In this document: positions 24,680 to 35,330 of the stretch, in pieces
Numbering within the stretch: position 1 is the stretch's first letter
Layout of the letters: the number at the start of each line of letters is the position of its first letter
Assembly: GCA_014529385.2 (NCBI GenBank)
Contig: CM043956.1
Span: forward strand, 90,660,721 to 90,724,720
Length of the DNA: 64,000 nt
Reading direction: 5' to 3'
Source of the DNA: Adiantum capillus-veneris
Taxonomy: Eukaryota; Streptophyta; Polypodiopsida; Polypodiales; Pteridaceae
Translations under genes and position numbers: made by a program
Notes under the pieces: model-generated
Seen by the model: only the letters and a program-made list of their open reading frames with translations
Databases searched by the model: none
Told to the model about the DNA's origin: nothing

Positions 24680-26250
24680 TATTTTGAAGGGGGGTGGCAT
24701 TATGCAAGAGATTGACAGGGGAAAACAAATTCATGATGAGGTTGTAGTCAAGGGCTGTTGAGAAAAAAGATTTGCCGCTTGACAAAAACTCCCCACTAGG
24801 CTTGCCAAAGACATTTTTCCTAGCCAAAGAAAATAAGGGTAGAGTTAAAACTTTCCAATTTCTAGGTCAAATTTTGAAGATTTGCCAATAACTACAAGAA
24901 GGCAAGCTCAGAATCTAACTGGGATTTTGCAATTTTAGCCGGTTAAAATACACTGCACCCCAATTTTTGGCAAACACTATTGCTCACAGTATTTGCAACA
25001 ACTATTTGCATTAATGGGTTACTTGTGAAGCACATTATGTAAACTAAGTGCGATGCACTTCTCATAGCACAAACAATCAATCTTGACAAGCTTCATGCTC
25101 CTCCTGATGAGGTCTCTTGGAATGCATTGATTATAGGATATGCCAAACATGAGTAGGGCCAAGAGTCTTAGGCTTGGGTTTGACATGGGCAAGAAAATTC
25201 ATGATAAGGTTGTTAGTGAGGGGTTATTCAGTATTGCCTGGAAACACTTCAGGTGGATCGTTGTCTCTTGGACTGCTCTTATTGCAGGGTGTGTCCATCA
25301 TGGACAAGGCTCATGCTAATACTCACTCTAGTTGGGCACTTGAGAAGGACGCACACACTTATGGAGCACATTAATCAATATGTATGCTAAGTACAATTTT
25401 TTAGAGCACAAGTTTATGACAACCTCCCTATTTGGGATGTTGTTCCTTGTTCGCCACTTATTGGTAAGGTCTCTTAAGTGTTTTGACTGTAAGATATTCA
25501 CGACGAGGATAGGTTGGGGAAGCTATGGGCCCCTCATAGTGTTTGGTTTAGTTGGCTACTTGTGAGACATAGTATGTACACAAGTGTGACATGCTTCTTG
25601 GAGACAATCAATAGATCCTTTCACTTTTTAGAGAACAATCAATCAATCTTGGAAAGCTTCCTTCTCATGATGAAGTCTCTTGGAATGCATTGATTGCAGG
25701 ATGTGTTCAACATGGGTAGGTGGAGAAAAGGGTTTAGGTTATCATTAGGTTGTTAGTCGGGTAGTTGAGAGAAAATGTCTGCTTAGCAATGCTTCATGTG
25801 AAATTTCATTTCTTGGGCTCCACGTATTGCAAGGCGCATCAAAGGGCAAGGCTCTTGTTGATATTTGTTTTAATGGCGTACTTGAGGATAGGGGTAAACA
25901 CATTCATGATGAGCTTGTTAGTTAGGGTTGAGAAAAGACTTGATGCTTGGCAATAACCCCTCATAATATTTCGAGTAGTTATTTATGTTAGTGGATTGCT
26001 TGAGAAGTTCAATATGTGCGATGCACTTCTCAGAGCATATAAACTACCTCTCATTATGAGGTCTCTTGGAATGCACTAGTTACGAGATGTGCCCAACATA
26101 GGCAGGTTTAGGAACCTCAAGATAGAGGTTGACATGGGAAAATATATTCATGATGAGGTTGTTAGTGAAGGATTGCGAAAAGGTATACTATTTAGGAATG
26201 CTTCATGTGATGTACCTTCTCTTGAACTGTTAGTATAGGGTGTGTCCAAT
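24680..26250 (+). pseudogene. Decayed PPR protein repeats
   Basis: Fragments of land-plant organelle PPR proteins recur on the plus strand. DNA for IHDEVV / IHDKVV appears near 24730, 25197, 25900 and 26145, and DNA for DEVSWNALI near 25108, 25672 and 26058. Copies of GC.QHG-like and MYAK-like pieces lie between. In the family these are 35-residue RNA-binding repeats of organelle RNA-processing factors. No frame stays open for more than about 65 codons and the spacing is irregular, so this is debris of a duplicated PPR gene. Confidence 0.72.
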
Positions 26251-26468
26251 ATAAGCAAGGCTCATGCTTCCATTCATTTTGCTAGATTTTTTGTACTCTT
26301 TTGTACTCAGTTTGGATCAAGTCCAATTCAATGCATTTAAAGCTAAAAAAGCACTCTAGTTCTTTCCACTCATGTATAAAATAGACAGCCATTAATCACA
26401 TTGAGAAGAATGACCTCGTAGAACATGGCTTTTGTAATTTTGGCTTTTGATAAGTTTGTTGAAGTTTT

Positions 26469-26668
26469 CATTAGGAGAAAGTTTGACTCACTTTTGGGTC
26501 TTTCAGTTCTAGAGAGAGTGGCGCTCGACCAATGAGGAAGAGACTAACGTTACATTGAGAATCGACATTTTGAGCCAAGATCTTTAGAAAAAAGGGAGAA
26601 AATATTATTTTTGTTCATCAAATTGCACAATTTCACGCTTTCAAAGCATAAATGCCATAAGTCTCTGT
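26469..26668 (+). repeat. Dispersed 200-bp repeat, copy 1
   Basis: From attaggagaaagt to aaatgccataagtc this matches 43288-43493 in the same orientation, with about nine tenths identity by eye. It contains ccaatgaggaag and a run gaaaatattattttt. It has no coding potential. Flanking sequence differs between copies, so the unit is mobile or copied filler. Confidence 0.85.
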
Positions 26669-26729
26669 ACCGACGAATTTCAAAACTTTCATTGAAGACT
26701 CTATCTAGTATCTGTGTTCCCGTCCAAAC

Positions 26730-27553
26730 ATGACTTTGAGTAGCTCTAGTTCCCTCTCAAAACTTCGTCCCTTTTTCATATTTGTGCTAACCTTTTTGTG
26801 TATTCTAGTGTACACCATGACTACTTCTCGAAGGCCTAACACTACCATTGACTCTGTTAGCATTTTTAACCGTTATACTACAGATGATCAAGCATGGATA
26901 CCATCTCAAATAACTATCGGAAGTTGGGTTCTATTGCAAACTAGGAGGAGGAAGAGGAGGCAACACAATGATTTCGTGGAGGCTTTCAAGAGACAAGTTA
27001 AAGAGTTTAAAGTGTGTGCACAAAGCTAGCGGGTGAAAGAGGTCCTCATACAACATGCTTTCTAGCATGCTGACTTAAGGTTGCAAACATTTCTCCAAGT
27101 TTTCCACGACATTGACCCAACTGTAAGTTATTTTGAGCATCTCACTTAGTGCATGATTATATTCGAAGGTTAAGTGGTGGATGTCATCTTTGGTATCTTT
27201 CAGATATTTATCCATTGAATATGACAGATTGGCAACCAGTTGATAGCATAGTTGGGATTTTTGATGCTTTCCATGCATTTATTGGTGAGCAAATGTACCG
27301 AGGAAGACAACACAAAGAACTTGCAAATAATGGAATATTCTTTTATGATATGTCATATTTGAAACCGAGGACTTCCTTTGGTTGGGATTGTGTAGCTCCT
27401 TTGTCACTTCCATCCTTTGACAGCAAGGATTGGTCTTTACTAGCTTTGCAAACTAGTGAAAGATTTAGGAATAAGTTGTTTCAGGATATACAAAAGTCCC
27501 AAGTATTCAATTGCCAAAAAAATAATTCGGCTCGCATTATTTATGCTTCTTGA
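26730..27553 (+). pseudogene. Unrecognised gene fragment with membrane-anchor-like N-terminus
   Basis: A first open segment (26730-27029) starts with a Ser-rich stretch and one hydrophobic segment (FFIFVLTFLCILVY), like a type II signal anchor, then a basic stretch. A second open segment (27149-27553, 134 codons) follows, with Trp- and Tyr-rich sequence (YDMSYLKPRTSFGWDC). Together they might be exons of a secretory-pathway enzyme, but no catalytic motif is recognisable and the join is not proven. Decay continues after 27553. Confidence 0.35.
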
Positions 27554-28296
27554 AGTGTTTGTAGATTTCTTCTTCAATGAGCAAATAAGAATTACCGCAA
27601 CAATGTTCATTTGCAAGTCTGAGAGCTGTTTGGACTTTTCAAATGATAATTGGGATAGGAAACAATCACAGGGAAATATGTGTATTTTGCAAAAGAAGTC
27701 CATAATTTTCAAGTTCATTATAAGCTCTCAAAATTTCATAGTGTCGTTTTACTATTTTAGATATCATCTTCTTAGCGGGAAGCTTATTCCACTCGACCAA
27801 GATATAGAGTCTAGCCTCGAGAACAAAACTTTATCAATGGAACTCTACTTTTGAGACAGCCTACTTACAGTGATGGAGACAATGTCAAGCACAACTCTTG
27901 CACAGCTCAGGCTAGATCTTACATGTGAAGAACTTCCACTTTTTACGAAATTGTATGCATTCAGTCTCAACAACAGAAAGGTGCTTACTAAATGGATGAA
28001 TTTTGATTGTCGTTAATACATTAAGACATAGAATCTAACTTTTTCTTCTTTTTAGATTCCAAGACGTAAGGAGAAAACAACATTGTGCAAGGAGTCACTC
28101 TCAAATACACTTCACTTAATTGCTTCCACCAGAAGGTAGGTCACATACTTTGTGCACGCAATGAGCTTTGATGCCATGCAAACCATGATGTACTCTTCAA
28201 AATAACTAATATAGAGACATGCTGTGCGGCTCAAACAATGTTTAAAAAATGTACACTTTTCATTGTCTCAAAACTTTACAAATTGTGTTGTTTCTA
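27554..28296. other. No supported gene
   Basis: AT-rich sequence with short open stretches in several frames, none with a motif or a consistent splice structure. Confidence 0.35.
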
Positions 28297-28944
28297 TCAA
28301 GATGTATACAAGTTATTGCTCCCTTTCCCTACTACTGCTCTCCTGTCCTCTCCCCCGGTTTGTGCCCCCTGTCCTCTCCCCCGATTGCCGCCACTGGTCC
28401 CCTGTCCTCTCCCCCGATTGCTGCCACCATTGGTCCCCTGCCCTCTCCCCCGGTTGCTGCCATCACTCCCTTGCCCTCTTCCCCGGTTGCTGCTACTTCT
28501 GCCTCTGGGGACGGTGGTCTCGGGCATCCTTTCGTGTCGTTCGAAATCATGGGCCTCTTCCATGGCTTCCCATGCATCTTGCACCTGTGAAGCTTCCCTT
28601 TGTTCTTGCTCTTGCCATTAACGTGTAGCCCATTCCTCTACTTTTGTGGCATCCGCATAATATTGATTTATTGCTTCTTGCATATTTCAAACCTCTTCTT
28701 GAGTCTGATTGTAGTGCTGCTTCATTTCGTTAATGTGAGCCTATTTGAACTCCTCAACTCTCACCCCTTCCTCTCTTGTACGTCTGTTTACTGAGATAAT
28801 GATATGTTGGATGGCCATTACAGAAAAATGTCGCACATCGTTGGGGGTGTAGTTATGTAATTGAAGTTCTTGTAGAAGCATGAGAATAGGAAAGTAAGTA
28901 AAGATGTTGCTTCTTTTAATACAAACGTTGCAGCAAACAAACAA
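28297..28944 (-). pseudogene. Unrecognised decayed gene ending in RGRGQG repeats
   Basis: The minus strand is open from 28944 except for three stops (TAG, TGA and TAA, near 28740, 28690 and 28620), after which the same frame continues sensibly: EEGVRVEEFK, then HINEMKQHYNQTQEEV, then INQYYADATKVEEWAT. The middle is Glu/Gln-rich and likely helical. The C-terminus has four copies of a (S/G)NRGRGQG motif encoded by a 30-bp-class tandem repeat (about 28360-28500). RGG/RGQG tails are common in RNA-binding proteins. All three stops could come from CAG, CGA and CAA by one C-to-T change. The family is not recognised. Confidence 0.5.
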
Positions 28945-30773
28945 TCAAACAACACGATTACTTACGTTTGGTACATCCAAAATTTGACTAAGGAGCAACA
29001 AGGCATTCAAACAAGCTCATCAGCCACAGCTATAGTCATCAACCTACGTGGGCACGGTTACACGTTCGTATCGGATGGTATTCCCTAGATCATGTTCTAA
29101 CAAAACATGCTCTACACAGCATACAAGTTTTTTTGCGGCACTACATACGTTGTGAGCGGGATGAAAACACACACAGCGCCTCTATAACGACCCGACACAC
29201 ACTCTTGGGAAGATACACACACACACACTATGGGGCACCACTCGGCTTACACAACACACCTGGCCGAGACAGGGAACACACCTCTGGAGTGAGAGGAGAG
29301 AGACTATCCACTTGCCCACTCCACACAGACACACACACACACACACCCCCAAAAAACTCAGCTCAAAAGAGGAGAATTTCTGATGTTTAGATACAATTGA
29401 GCTTGGGCCAACACCAATGGGGCAAATAGCTCACACAATATGGGTAAAATATGCCAGATACAATCACAAATTGGAGAAGAAGCTTCATTCATAGGAGAAA
29501 CTTACACAGCCAAAACAGCAGAAAAAGAGGGAGGAATTTGGCAAAATGAATAGCGCCATCATGTCCGGAATGTCCCAAAACCCCAGTCTACAATGTCAAA
29601 GTGCTCAAATCCGACATCGGATGAGCAGTTTACGACCAAAAAAAGGCTCCAAAAACCCCAAAAACACACCTGTGGCTGTTCCTCCTCTCTTTTCCACGTT
29701 TTTTCTGGTCTTCTCTCTGTTTTTTCAGTTCCCACACTTAGCTTTATTAGTTGGGCACCCTTGGCCTTTTAGATGACCTCAAACGGACCCCGAACCGGCC
29801 AAAAACTGACCTCGCAGTGCATAGTTGTCACCTTTTTGCATCATTCGCACACCTGTCACTCAGCTTTTTTCCAATAATGCATCTCGCCACCACGTGAAGT
29901 GTCCCCAAAAGAAGGTCCTCATGATGACCTTTCTGCATAATTCTCACAAGCAAACACCCACGTTGTGTCTGTACTCATCCACGTGTAAATATTGACCCCA
30001 TTCGGCCTCCTGGCGCCACTAGATACCATCTGACGCACTCGCTTACCTCATGTCGTCGGTCCGCGCATAGCTTCCTCGAGAATTTTTACACGCTACCAAA
30101 TCCTCCTTATTGTAGAAAAAACACACTGGTACTGGTAATAGTGAAAATCGATGCACTATGTACATGCTGTCCTACCTGTATACATGTGGGCCCCACATAA
30201 CCACCTGGCTCTGGAGAATGGACAATTCTTTATTTGATGCACCATGCATGTGTATGTACATATGCACAATCCCTTGCTCCAAAAAACTCCTGACAACGTA
30301 ACCACTTGAGTCAGTAACACATTACAAAGAGACACTACTTCCAAATGTACCTAGATGTGCCTTACATTTTTACACGACCGTGAAACACCCTGCTTTGCCC
30401 GGAGTTTGCGTAGTAGGCAATCTTATCTTCAATGTCAAATAACAACAGACTCCAATGATCACTACACCAAAACCATCAAAGATGAGGAGAAAGATCCTAA
30501 ATTCAACATGGTTTTTACAAGGCAAGAAGAAACTTACGATTGATTGTATGCAGTGACCACAAAGCATGCTAGATCAAAATTGACTCTGCTAAACCAGCCC
30601 ATCACAGCCAAAAAGGAAACTCCGTGGTTCTGCAGCATAGGTGATATCAGCGGATCTATTACGTATATTTTGTTTTGAACCTTAGCGGGGAGAAGTGAGA
30701 TAGCGTGCCTAACATGAATCAATGGCAGAGATTAGACTTAAGATATTTCAGCAGAGGCTGTCACTGCCACAAA
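28945..30773. other. No supported gene; AC-rich patch
   Basis: Short (AC)n runs lie at about 29215-29230 and 29330-29346. Open stretches here are short and without motifs. Confidence 0.35.
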
Positions 30774-31080
30774 CCCATGAGTCAATACCGAGCGACTGGG
30801 GCAGCTATCAAATTCCATAAGCCACTGACTCGCTTGGTATTGGCCCATGTCTTAGCGGTAGTGAGCCATCTAATGAACCAAGCATGACTTATAAAGAAAA
30901 ACTTGAGACGTAACACAACAACGTTGACGACTTCCGCGAAGACATGGGTCAATACCGAGCGAGTGGTATGACTATCCAATTCCATAAGCCACTGACTTGC
31001 TTGGTGTTGACCCATGTCTTGGTAGTGAGCCATTTAATGAACCAGCCGTGACTTATAAAGAGCTTGAGAAGTACCACAAA
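30774..31080. repeat. Hairpin cluster A: two tandem units of 167 bp
   Basis: Each unit contains an inverted repeat. In the second unit catgggtcaataccgagcga (30943) pairs with cttggtgttgacccatg (about 31000-31016), with a loop of about 25 bases. The first unit spans 30774-30851. The units repeat with a period of 167 bp, and the sequence after each hairpin (gtagtgagccat...acttataaag) is repeated too. The arm core is related to clusters B and C. Confidence 0.88.
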
Positions 31081-31122
31081 GCAATGTTGATGACCGCATC
31101 CGTTGTGTTGGAGTTGGAGAAA

Positions 31123-31634
31123 TTACACATGCATAGGAAGTCTTGTTGATGAAGGTTGAAAATGCAAGCCTCCTCTGACCTTCCAGGTAGTAGTATCTGT
31201 GCATGCAGAGGTGCTGACCAGAACTTGCAACTCCTCTTCGTTCTCTTCGTTGATTTGCTCTAAAATAATTGACTCATTTGATAAAGGCTCCTCATTGGAT
31301 GGCCCTTGTGAAGCAGAGCCTTTCCCTTGCCTTTCTTGAGCTTTATCCGTGGCTGCCTCAGGCTCCTCCCTAACAGGCACAAGGTCCTCCCTAACAGGCA
31401 AGGGCTCCTCCCTTACAGGCACAGGATCCTCCCTTACAGACATAGGCTCCGGATTCTCCATGCCTTGCTCATTTTCCTTCATAATTGGTTCCTCTATAAA
31501 TGTCTCTGTTTCTTCAATGACCACCTCAAGGTCCACCCTGGCCTGCTCATGCCCCTCATCGGCCTGTTCATGCCCCTCATCAGCCTACCCATCTGTGTCA
31601 TTCCTCTTGACTCGTGATCGTGTCCTTTTGCTGT
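31123..31634 (-). pseudogene. Acidic repetitive tail following the H3-like domain
   Basis: On the minus strand a basic patch (SKRTRSRVKRN, near 31620) and one stop are followed by two copies of DEGHEQA. A long acidic open stretch then starts VDLEVVIEETETFIEEP and contains at least four copies of a [D/E]PVPVRE-type heptad. It ends near 31123. It lies just downstream of the H3-like domain on the same strand, so it may be the C-terminal part of the same protein, one frameshift away. Acidic tails are typical of chromatin factors and histone chaperones. The fusion is inference. Confidence 0.45.
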
Positions 31635-32101
31635 TTAATCCCCAGCCCTGGAAGGCTCTGTCTGTCGTGTACGAGGATGGAGAGGGGGGATGTTAAGAAT
31701 ATCCATTGTTCTCATATCACGGATAGGTACTAACTGAAGCAGCCCATTGTAGTGGAAGCGCAGCCTCCGAAGAGTGTCAAAATACCGTGGCATGATAGTA
31801 ACACGATGTGTAGGGCAGCCAATATATATCCATCGCTGAAGAATTCAACGAGGTAGTCTTCTGCAATTTCTTGCAGATAGAGAAGTGCATTGTTGGCCCA
31901 TCGCATGCCAACTCTCCACTGCTCGAAAATCTCTCCCACTACTCGCTGGAAAGGAAGACGTGGAATGGCCGGTTGCACGTGTTGTTCGATCCTTCGTAGC
32001 TCTTGCAGTACACCTTTGTGCGCCTCATATCAGTGTCTTCTTGCTTCAACATTCAAAGAGTCACCTGTTGTCCTTCTAGGCGTGGCCTTTTCACGAGGCA
32101 T
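31635..32101 (-). pseudogene. Decayed histone H3-like gene
   Basis: From an ATG at 32101 the frame begins MPREKATPRRTTGD, with a basic tail like that of H3 or CenH3. At the H3 position HRYRPGT the frame reads H-stop-YEAHKG; the stop is TGA where H3 has Arg (CGA). There follow LQELRRIE, PRLPFQRVVGEI (H3: KLPFQRLVREI), RWANNALLYLQEIAEDYLVE (H3: RFQSSAV.ALQE..EAYLV) and, after a one-base frame change near 31815, HRVTIMPR and LRRLR (H3: KRVTIMPKDIQLARRIR). The N-terminus, alphaN, alpha1, alpha2 and alpha3 are all traceable, so the fold assignment is firm. The sequence is too diverged to be a canonical H3. Hairpin cluster B begins about 65 bp upstream of the ATG. Confidence 0.8.
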
Positions 32102-32165
32102 CTCTACAAATAGCATAACAGAAAACGACATGTCATTTGTTGCACAAGGGACTTAAGATTTCTAG

Positions 32166-32576
32166 GGTCAGCACGAAGCGAAGAAGTGCACCAAATACGG
32201 TTGTATTGCCTCTAATCGCTTGGTACTGACCTCAGAAAAGGTCAGTACCAAGCGAACAGATGCAACAAACAGAGTTTACCTTCCCTTATTCGCTTGGTAC
32301 TGACCTCAGAAAAGTGTAATAGCAAACATCATTTACATTTTTTGAGGTCAGTACCGAGCGAACAGGTGCATAGAACAGAGTTTGCCTTCCCTTATTTGCT
32401 TGGTACTGACCTCTGAAAAGTGTAATAGCAAACATCATTTAAAATTTTTGAGGTCAGTACCAAGCGAACAGGTGCATCGAATAGAGTTTGCCTTCCCTTA
32501 TTCGCTTTATACTGACCTTAGAAAAGTGTAATAGCAAACATCATTTGGTCAGTACCAAGTGAACAGGTGCAACAAA
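32166..32576. repeat. Hairpin cluster B, left part
   Basis: An arm (ttcgcttggtactgacc) and its complement alternate about every 50 bp: forward at about 32216, 32289, 32395 and 32501; reverse at about 32240, 32345, 32452 and 32547, with a degenerate one at 32166. The pair at 32216-32255 is a perfect 16-bp stem with an 8-base loop. Spacers repeat as well (aaagtgtaatagcaaacatcattt and caggtgcaacaaacagagtt). Confidence 0.9.
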
Positions 32577-33583
32577 ATACCAATGTGAAGTAGAGGAATG
32601 AGAGCTCCAGTCAACTCAAGATGAGTCCATGCTGCATAACTGTCATGTCGTGCCCTCCCATCACCTCCCCTAATCTAGGGGGGGTGGTACCCCTACTTCT
32701 CCCTCCCACGTCTACCTCTCATGAAAACGCATTGCGGTCCTCCAACCCACTACCTCACAAACCACTCATCAGCCAAAACCTAGGCCCTGCTTTTCAGGCA
32801 TGTCCGTCTAGTCTATTTACCCAACAGCTTTTTCGGAACCTCCCTCAAGGTTTCGCAGAGCAACTACATGAAGCTTGGAAAAGTGGTGATGCCTTTCCAA
32901 GGGACACTCCCGCAGTGCCAGCAGGCCCGCATCCGGGCCTTGTTCATGAGCCCCCCCCTTGGTCCTCCCCCGATGGTACCCCGAGCGTTCTCCATCAACA
33001 CAGCCCGGGAGTGGATGCTGTCAACACGGGAGTCAATCCTCAAGGTAAGCCGTTGGTAATTCTACCTACCTCCCAAGATAGAAATTCTTTCCTTTTTGTT
33101 CCCAATTTTCAAGCTCCTAGTTTGAAGATATTATTTGCTGGATGCTCTATGCAGGATGCTAACCTCAAGCTGGAACAAATGAGGATCTACAGGCCTAGAG
33201 TCTCAATCCTCAAAGACTCTCTGGAGCTTTATGCAAGAAGGGATGAAGACCTGCAGGGATTGCTCGAGGACAATGGCTCTCTAGATGTTATCTATAATTG
33301 GGTACATGAGATGAAGGATGAAGTGCTTGAGCTAGCCAGTAAATATAAGGAAGCCCTGAACTTTGCCAACAAGCTTCAGGAAGAGATAGACTGGCAAGGA
33401 TTAACTTCTAACTGTTTATTGCCAGTTGTATCCCCCAAAAATTAGTAGACCACTTTTTGTAAAGTCTGAAAGATGGCCTTTGGGCCCGTCCCTAGTGTTT
33501 ACTCTCATCTCCGTCCATGGGTGTTAAGTTGTAATTTCACTTCTTCCTTATAAATTCAAAACGCGTATTTGGTATTTAAAAAA
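32577..33583 (+). mobile_element. 1-kb retroposed insert with 15-bp target-site duplication
   Basis: The insert splits hairpin cluster B and is bounded by aacaggtgcaacaaa at 32562-32576 and again at 33584-33598. It ends in an A-run (ttaaaaaaa). A-tail plus a 15-bp duplication is the hallmark of LINE-mediated insertion. The insert holds one open frame (32621-33445) and about 140 bp of 3' sequence. It has no RT, so it is non-autonomous: a short LINE derivative, or a retrocopy of a cellular mRNA. Confidence 0.85.
32621..33445 (+). CDS. 274-codon uncharacterised ORF of the retroposed insert
   Basis: This is the longest uninterrupted non-repeat frame of the 28-40 kb region. It starts 44 bp into the insert. 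Residues 1-150 are rich in Pro and Ser and look disordered. Residues 165-265 are charged and predicted helical by eye (RDEDLQGLLEDN, then EMKDEVLELASKYKEA), like a coiled coil. It could be the N-terminal half of a LINE ORF1-type protein kept after loss of the rest, or a host reading frame. No domain is recognisable. Its intactness suggests recent insertion compared with the decayed neighbours. Confidence 0.45.
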   Translation: MSPCCITVMSCPPITSPNLGGVVPLLLPPTSTSHENALRSSNPLPHKPLISQNLGPAFQACPSSLFTQQLFRNLPQGFAEQLHEAWKSGDAFPRDTPAVPAGPHPGLVHEPPPWSSPDGTPSVLHQHSPGVDAVNTGVNPQGKPLVILPTSQDRNSFLFVPNFQAPSLKILFAGCSMQDANLKLEQMRIYRPRVSILKDSLELYARRDEDLQGLLEDNGSLDVIYNWVHEMKDEVLELASKYKEALNFANKLQEEIDWQGLTSNCLLPVVSPKN

Positions 33584-33840
33584 AACAGGTGCAACAAACA
33601 GGGTTTACCTTCCCTTATTCGCTTAGTACTGACCTCAGAAAAGTGTAATAACAAACATCATTTATATTTTCTGAGGTCAGTACCAAGGTGCATCGAACAA
33701 AGTTTGACTTCCCTTATTCGCTTGGTACTGACCTCAGAAACGTGTAATAGCAAACATCATTAATAAAGACGATGGTCAGTACCAAGTGAACAGGTGCAAC
33801 AAACAGGGTTTACCTCCCTTATTTGCTTGGTACTGACCAA
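33584..33840. repeat. Hairpin cluster B, right part
   Basis: The alternating arms resume after the insert: forward near 33618, 33716 and 33822; reverse near 33673 (partly deleted) and 33773. The spacers match those of the left part, so the two parts were one array before the insertion. Confidence 0.88.
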
Positions 33841-34867
33841 ACAAAATACAAGTGCACAAAAGTGTAGTAGCATACCTCTTTACTGTGTGTAGAGTTTTGC
33901 GTCACTAAAGCACTGCAGAACAGGAGTAAGAGGAGAATGCACAAAAAGGAGGAGCACTAGAAAGTAAGAGGAGATGCGCAAAAAGGGTTGGGAGCACAAA
34001 AGAGATGGTTTTCTTACCGCATAGCGTCGACGGGGGTAGAGTTAAAATGATGGGCAGTAGAGGATACGAAAAGAGGCAGAAGAGCGCTCATCTAGGACGA
34101 GGGTATAATTAAAATGTTTGGCGGGGGTACTACCTCTAAACTTAGAATTCTTACCTCGGCAAGGGTGACAACTTCACTCATGCGCATGATTACACCCGAG
34201 ATTGTGGTTGGTAGATCGTACTGCATGGGAATCTAAGCCCATTTATTACTGGTTGTACTTGTGATCACAACCCACGTTCCTTTTTCGAGTGACCGTTTAG
34301 AGTCAGACGCCGATCGCCCTTGCAGTCGCCATCTCCATCTCCAAGTAGAACAAACAGATCGCCGTTGCCTTTGCCTTTTTTGCACTCTTTCCCTTGGCCA
34401 CCTCTCGTGATCCTCCGTTGAGCGACCTGCATTGGTTTGAATCCTTTGTTGTCGCGTCGCTATCGCCCTTGCCTTTGCCTTTTGTTCCTCTTCCTCCTAG
34501 TCACCTTATGGTTCTTGCTCTCAGCGACCTGCGACATCACCATCCAACTCGGCACCATTGGATATTGCAGAGACAGGTTCTTTCTCCCTCTCTCTCTCTC
34601 CCCTTCCTGTGTGCTGTTAACTGTGTGTGCACCGAAGCCACTGTGTTACGGGGTTAGAGCACAATGGGAACAACACTCCAAGGGCCAAAGAGTGGTCATT
34701 AGGGTAAGATTAGAAGTCTTGCACCGCATGGTTGGAATAATTACTCCTTATGTGACCATGCCTGAGTTGTTATTCAATGCTATTTTTGGGCATAGTGAGT
34801 GAGTAGGCCTATATATCTATTATTGATAACATTAAATGCCCTCTTCTAATCCACCTATTTTGAATGG
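33841..34867. other. No supported gene
   Basis: Mixed-composition sequence between two hairpin clusters. A short repeat of ggagcac/agtaagaggag-type sequence lies near 33925-33990, and a CT run near 34595. Overlapping Pro/Leu-rich ORFs near 34394-34802 appear to be composition artefacts. Confidence 0.35.
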
Positions 34868-35330
34868 ATGTGGGTACAACGGGAATTCAACTTGAGTTAG
34901 AACCAAGCGAATAGGGTCCTTCGGAGATTCTTGGGGCCCCTATTCGCTTGGTTCTGACTCAAGTGACGTTACCTATTATGACATTAGCGCATGGGACCGA
35001 ACCAAGTGAATACAGACCTTGAGGGATACTCGAGGCTCAATATTCGCTTGGTTATGACACCAAATACAGACCAATTTGTAGTAGTTTTGGATTGTTTTTT
35101 CTTTCAGTCATGAGGATCATAGTCCTGGAGACAGACGTGGGTACAACGTAAATTCAACTTGGGTCAAAACCAAGCAAATAGGGCCCTTCAGAAATTCTTT
35201 GGACCCCTATTCGTCTGGTTCTGACTCAAGTGACATCACCTATTTTGACATTAGCGCACGGGACAGAACCAAGCGAATAGAGACCTTGAGGGATACTCAC
35301 TTGGTTATGAAACCAAATACATACCAATTT
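34868..35330. repeat. Hairpin cluster C: two tandem units of about 268 bp
   Basis: Each unit starts ga[t/c]gtgggtacaacg (34868 and 35135) and holds two inverted repeats. The best stem is gaaccaagcgaataggg-type (34899) with ccctattcgcttggttctga (about 34937-34957). A second, weaker pair lies at 34995-35057. The second unit is a diverged copy. The last hairpin ends about 25 bp before the ORF at 35330, and the repeat unit itself runs on into that ORF. Confidence 0.88.

Noticed and set aside
28224-28628. Plus-strand Pro/Cys-rich ORFs opposite the RGRGQG gene
   Set aside because: They are antisense shadows of a tandem repeat; the minus strand gives the more protein-like reading.
32166-33840. CRISPR-like array, because of regularly spaced short repeats
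   Set aside because: The repeats alternate in orientation, the spacers are themselves repeated, and the context is a plant nuclear genome.
34394-34802. Two overlapping Leu/Pro-rich plus-strand ORFs
   Set aside because: Pyrimidine-rich composition alone opens both frames; no motif or splice site supports either.
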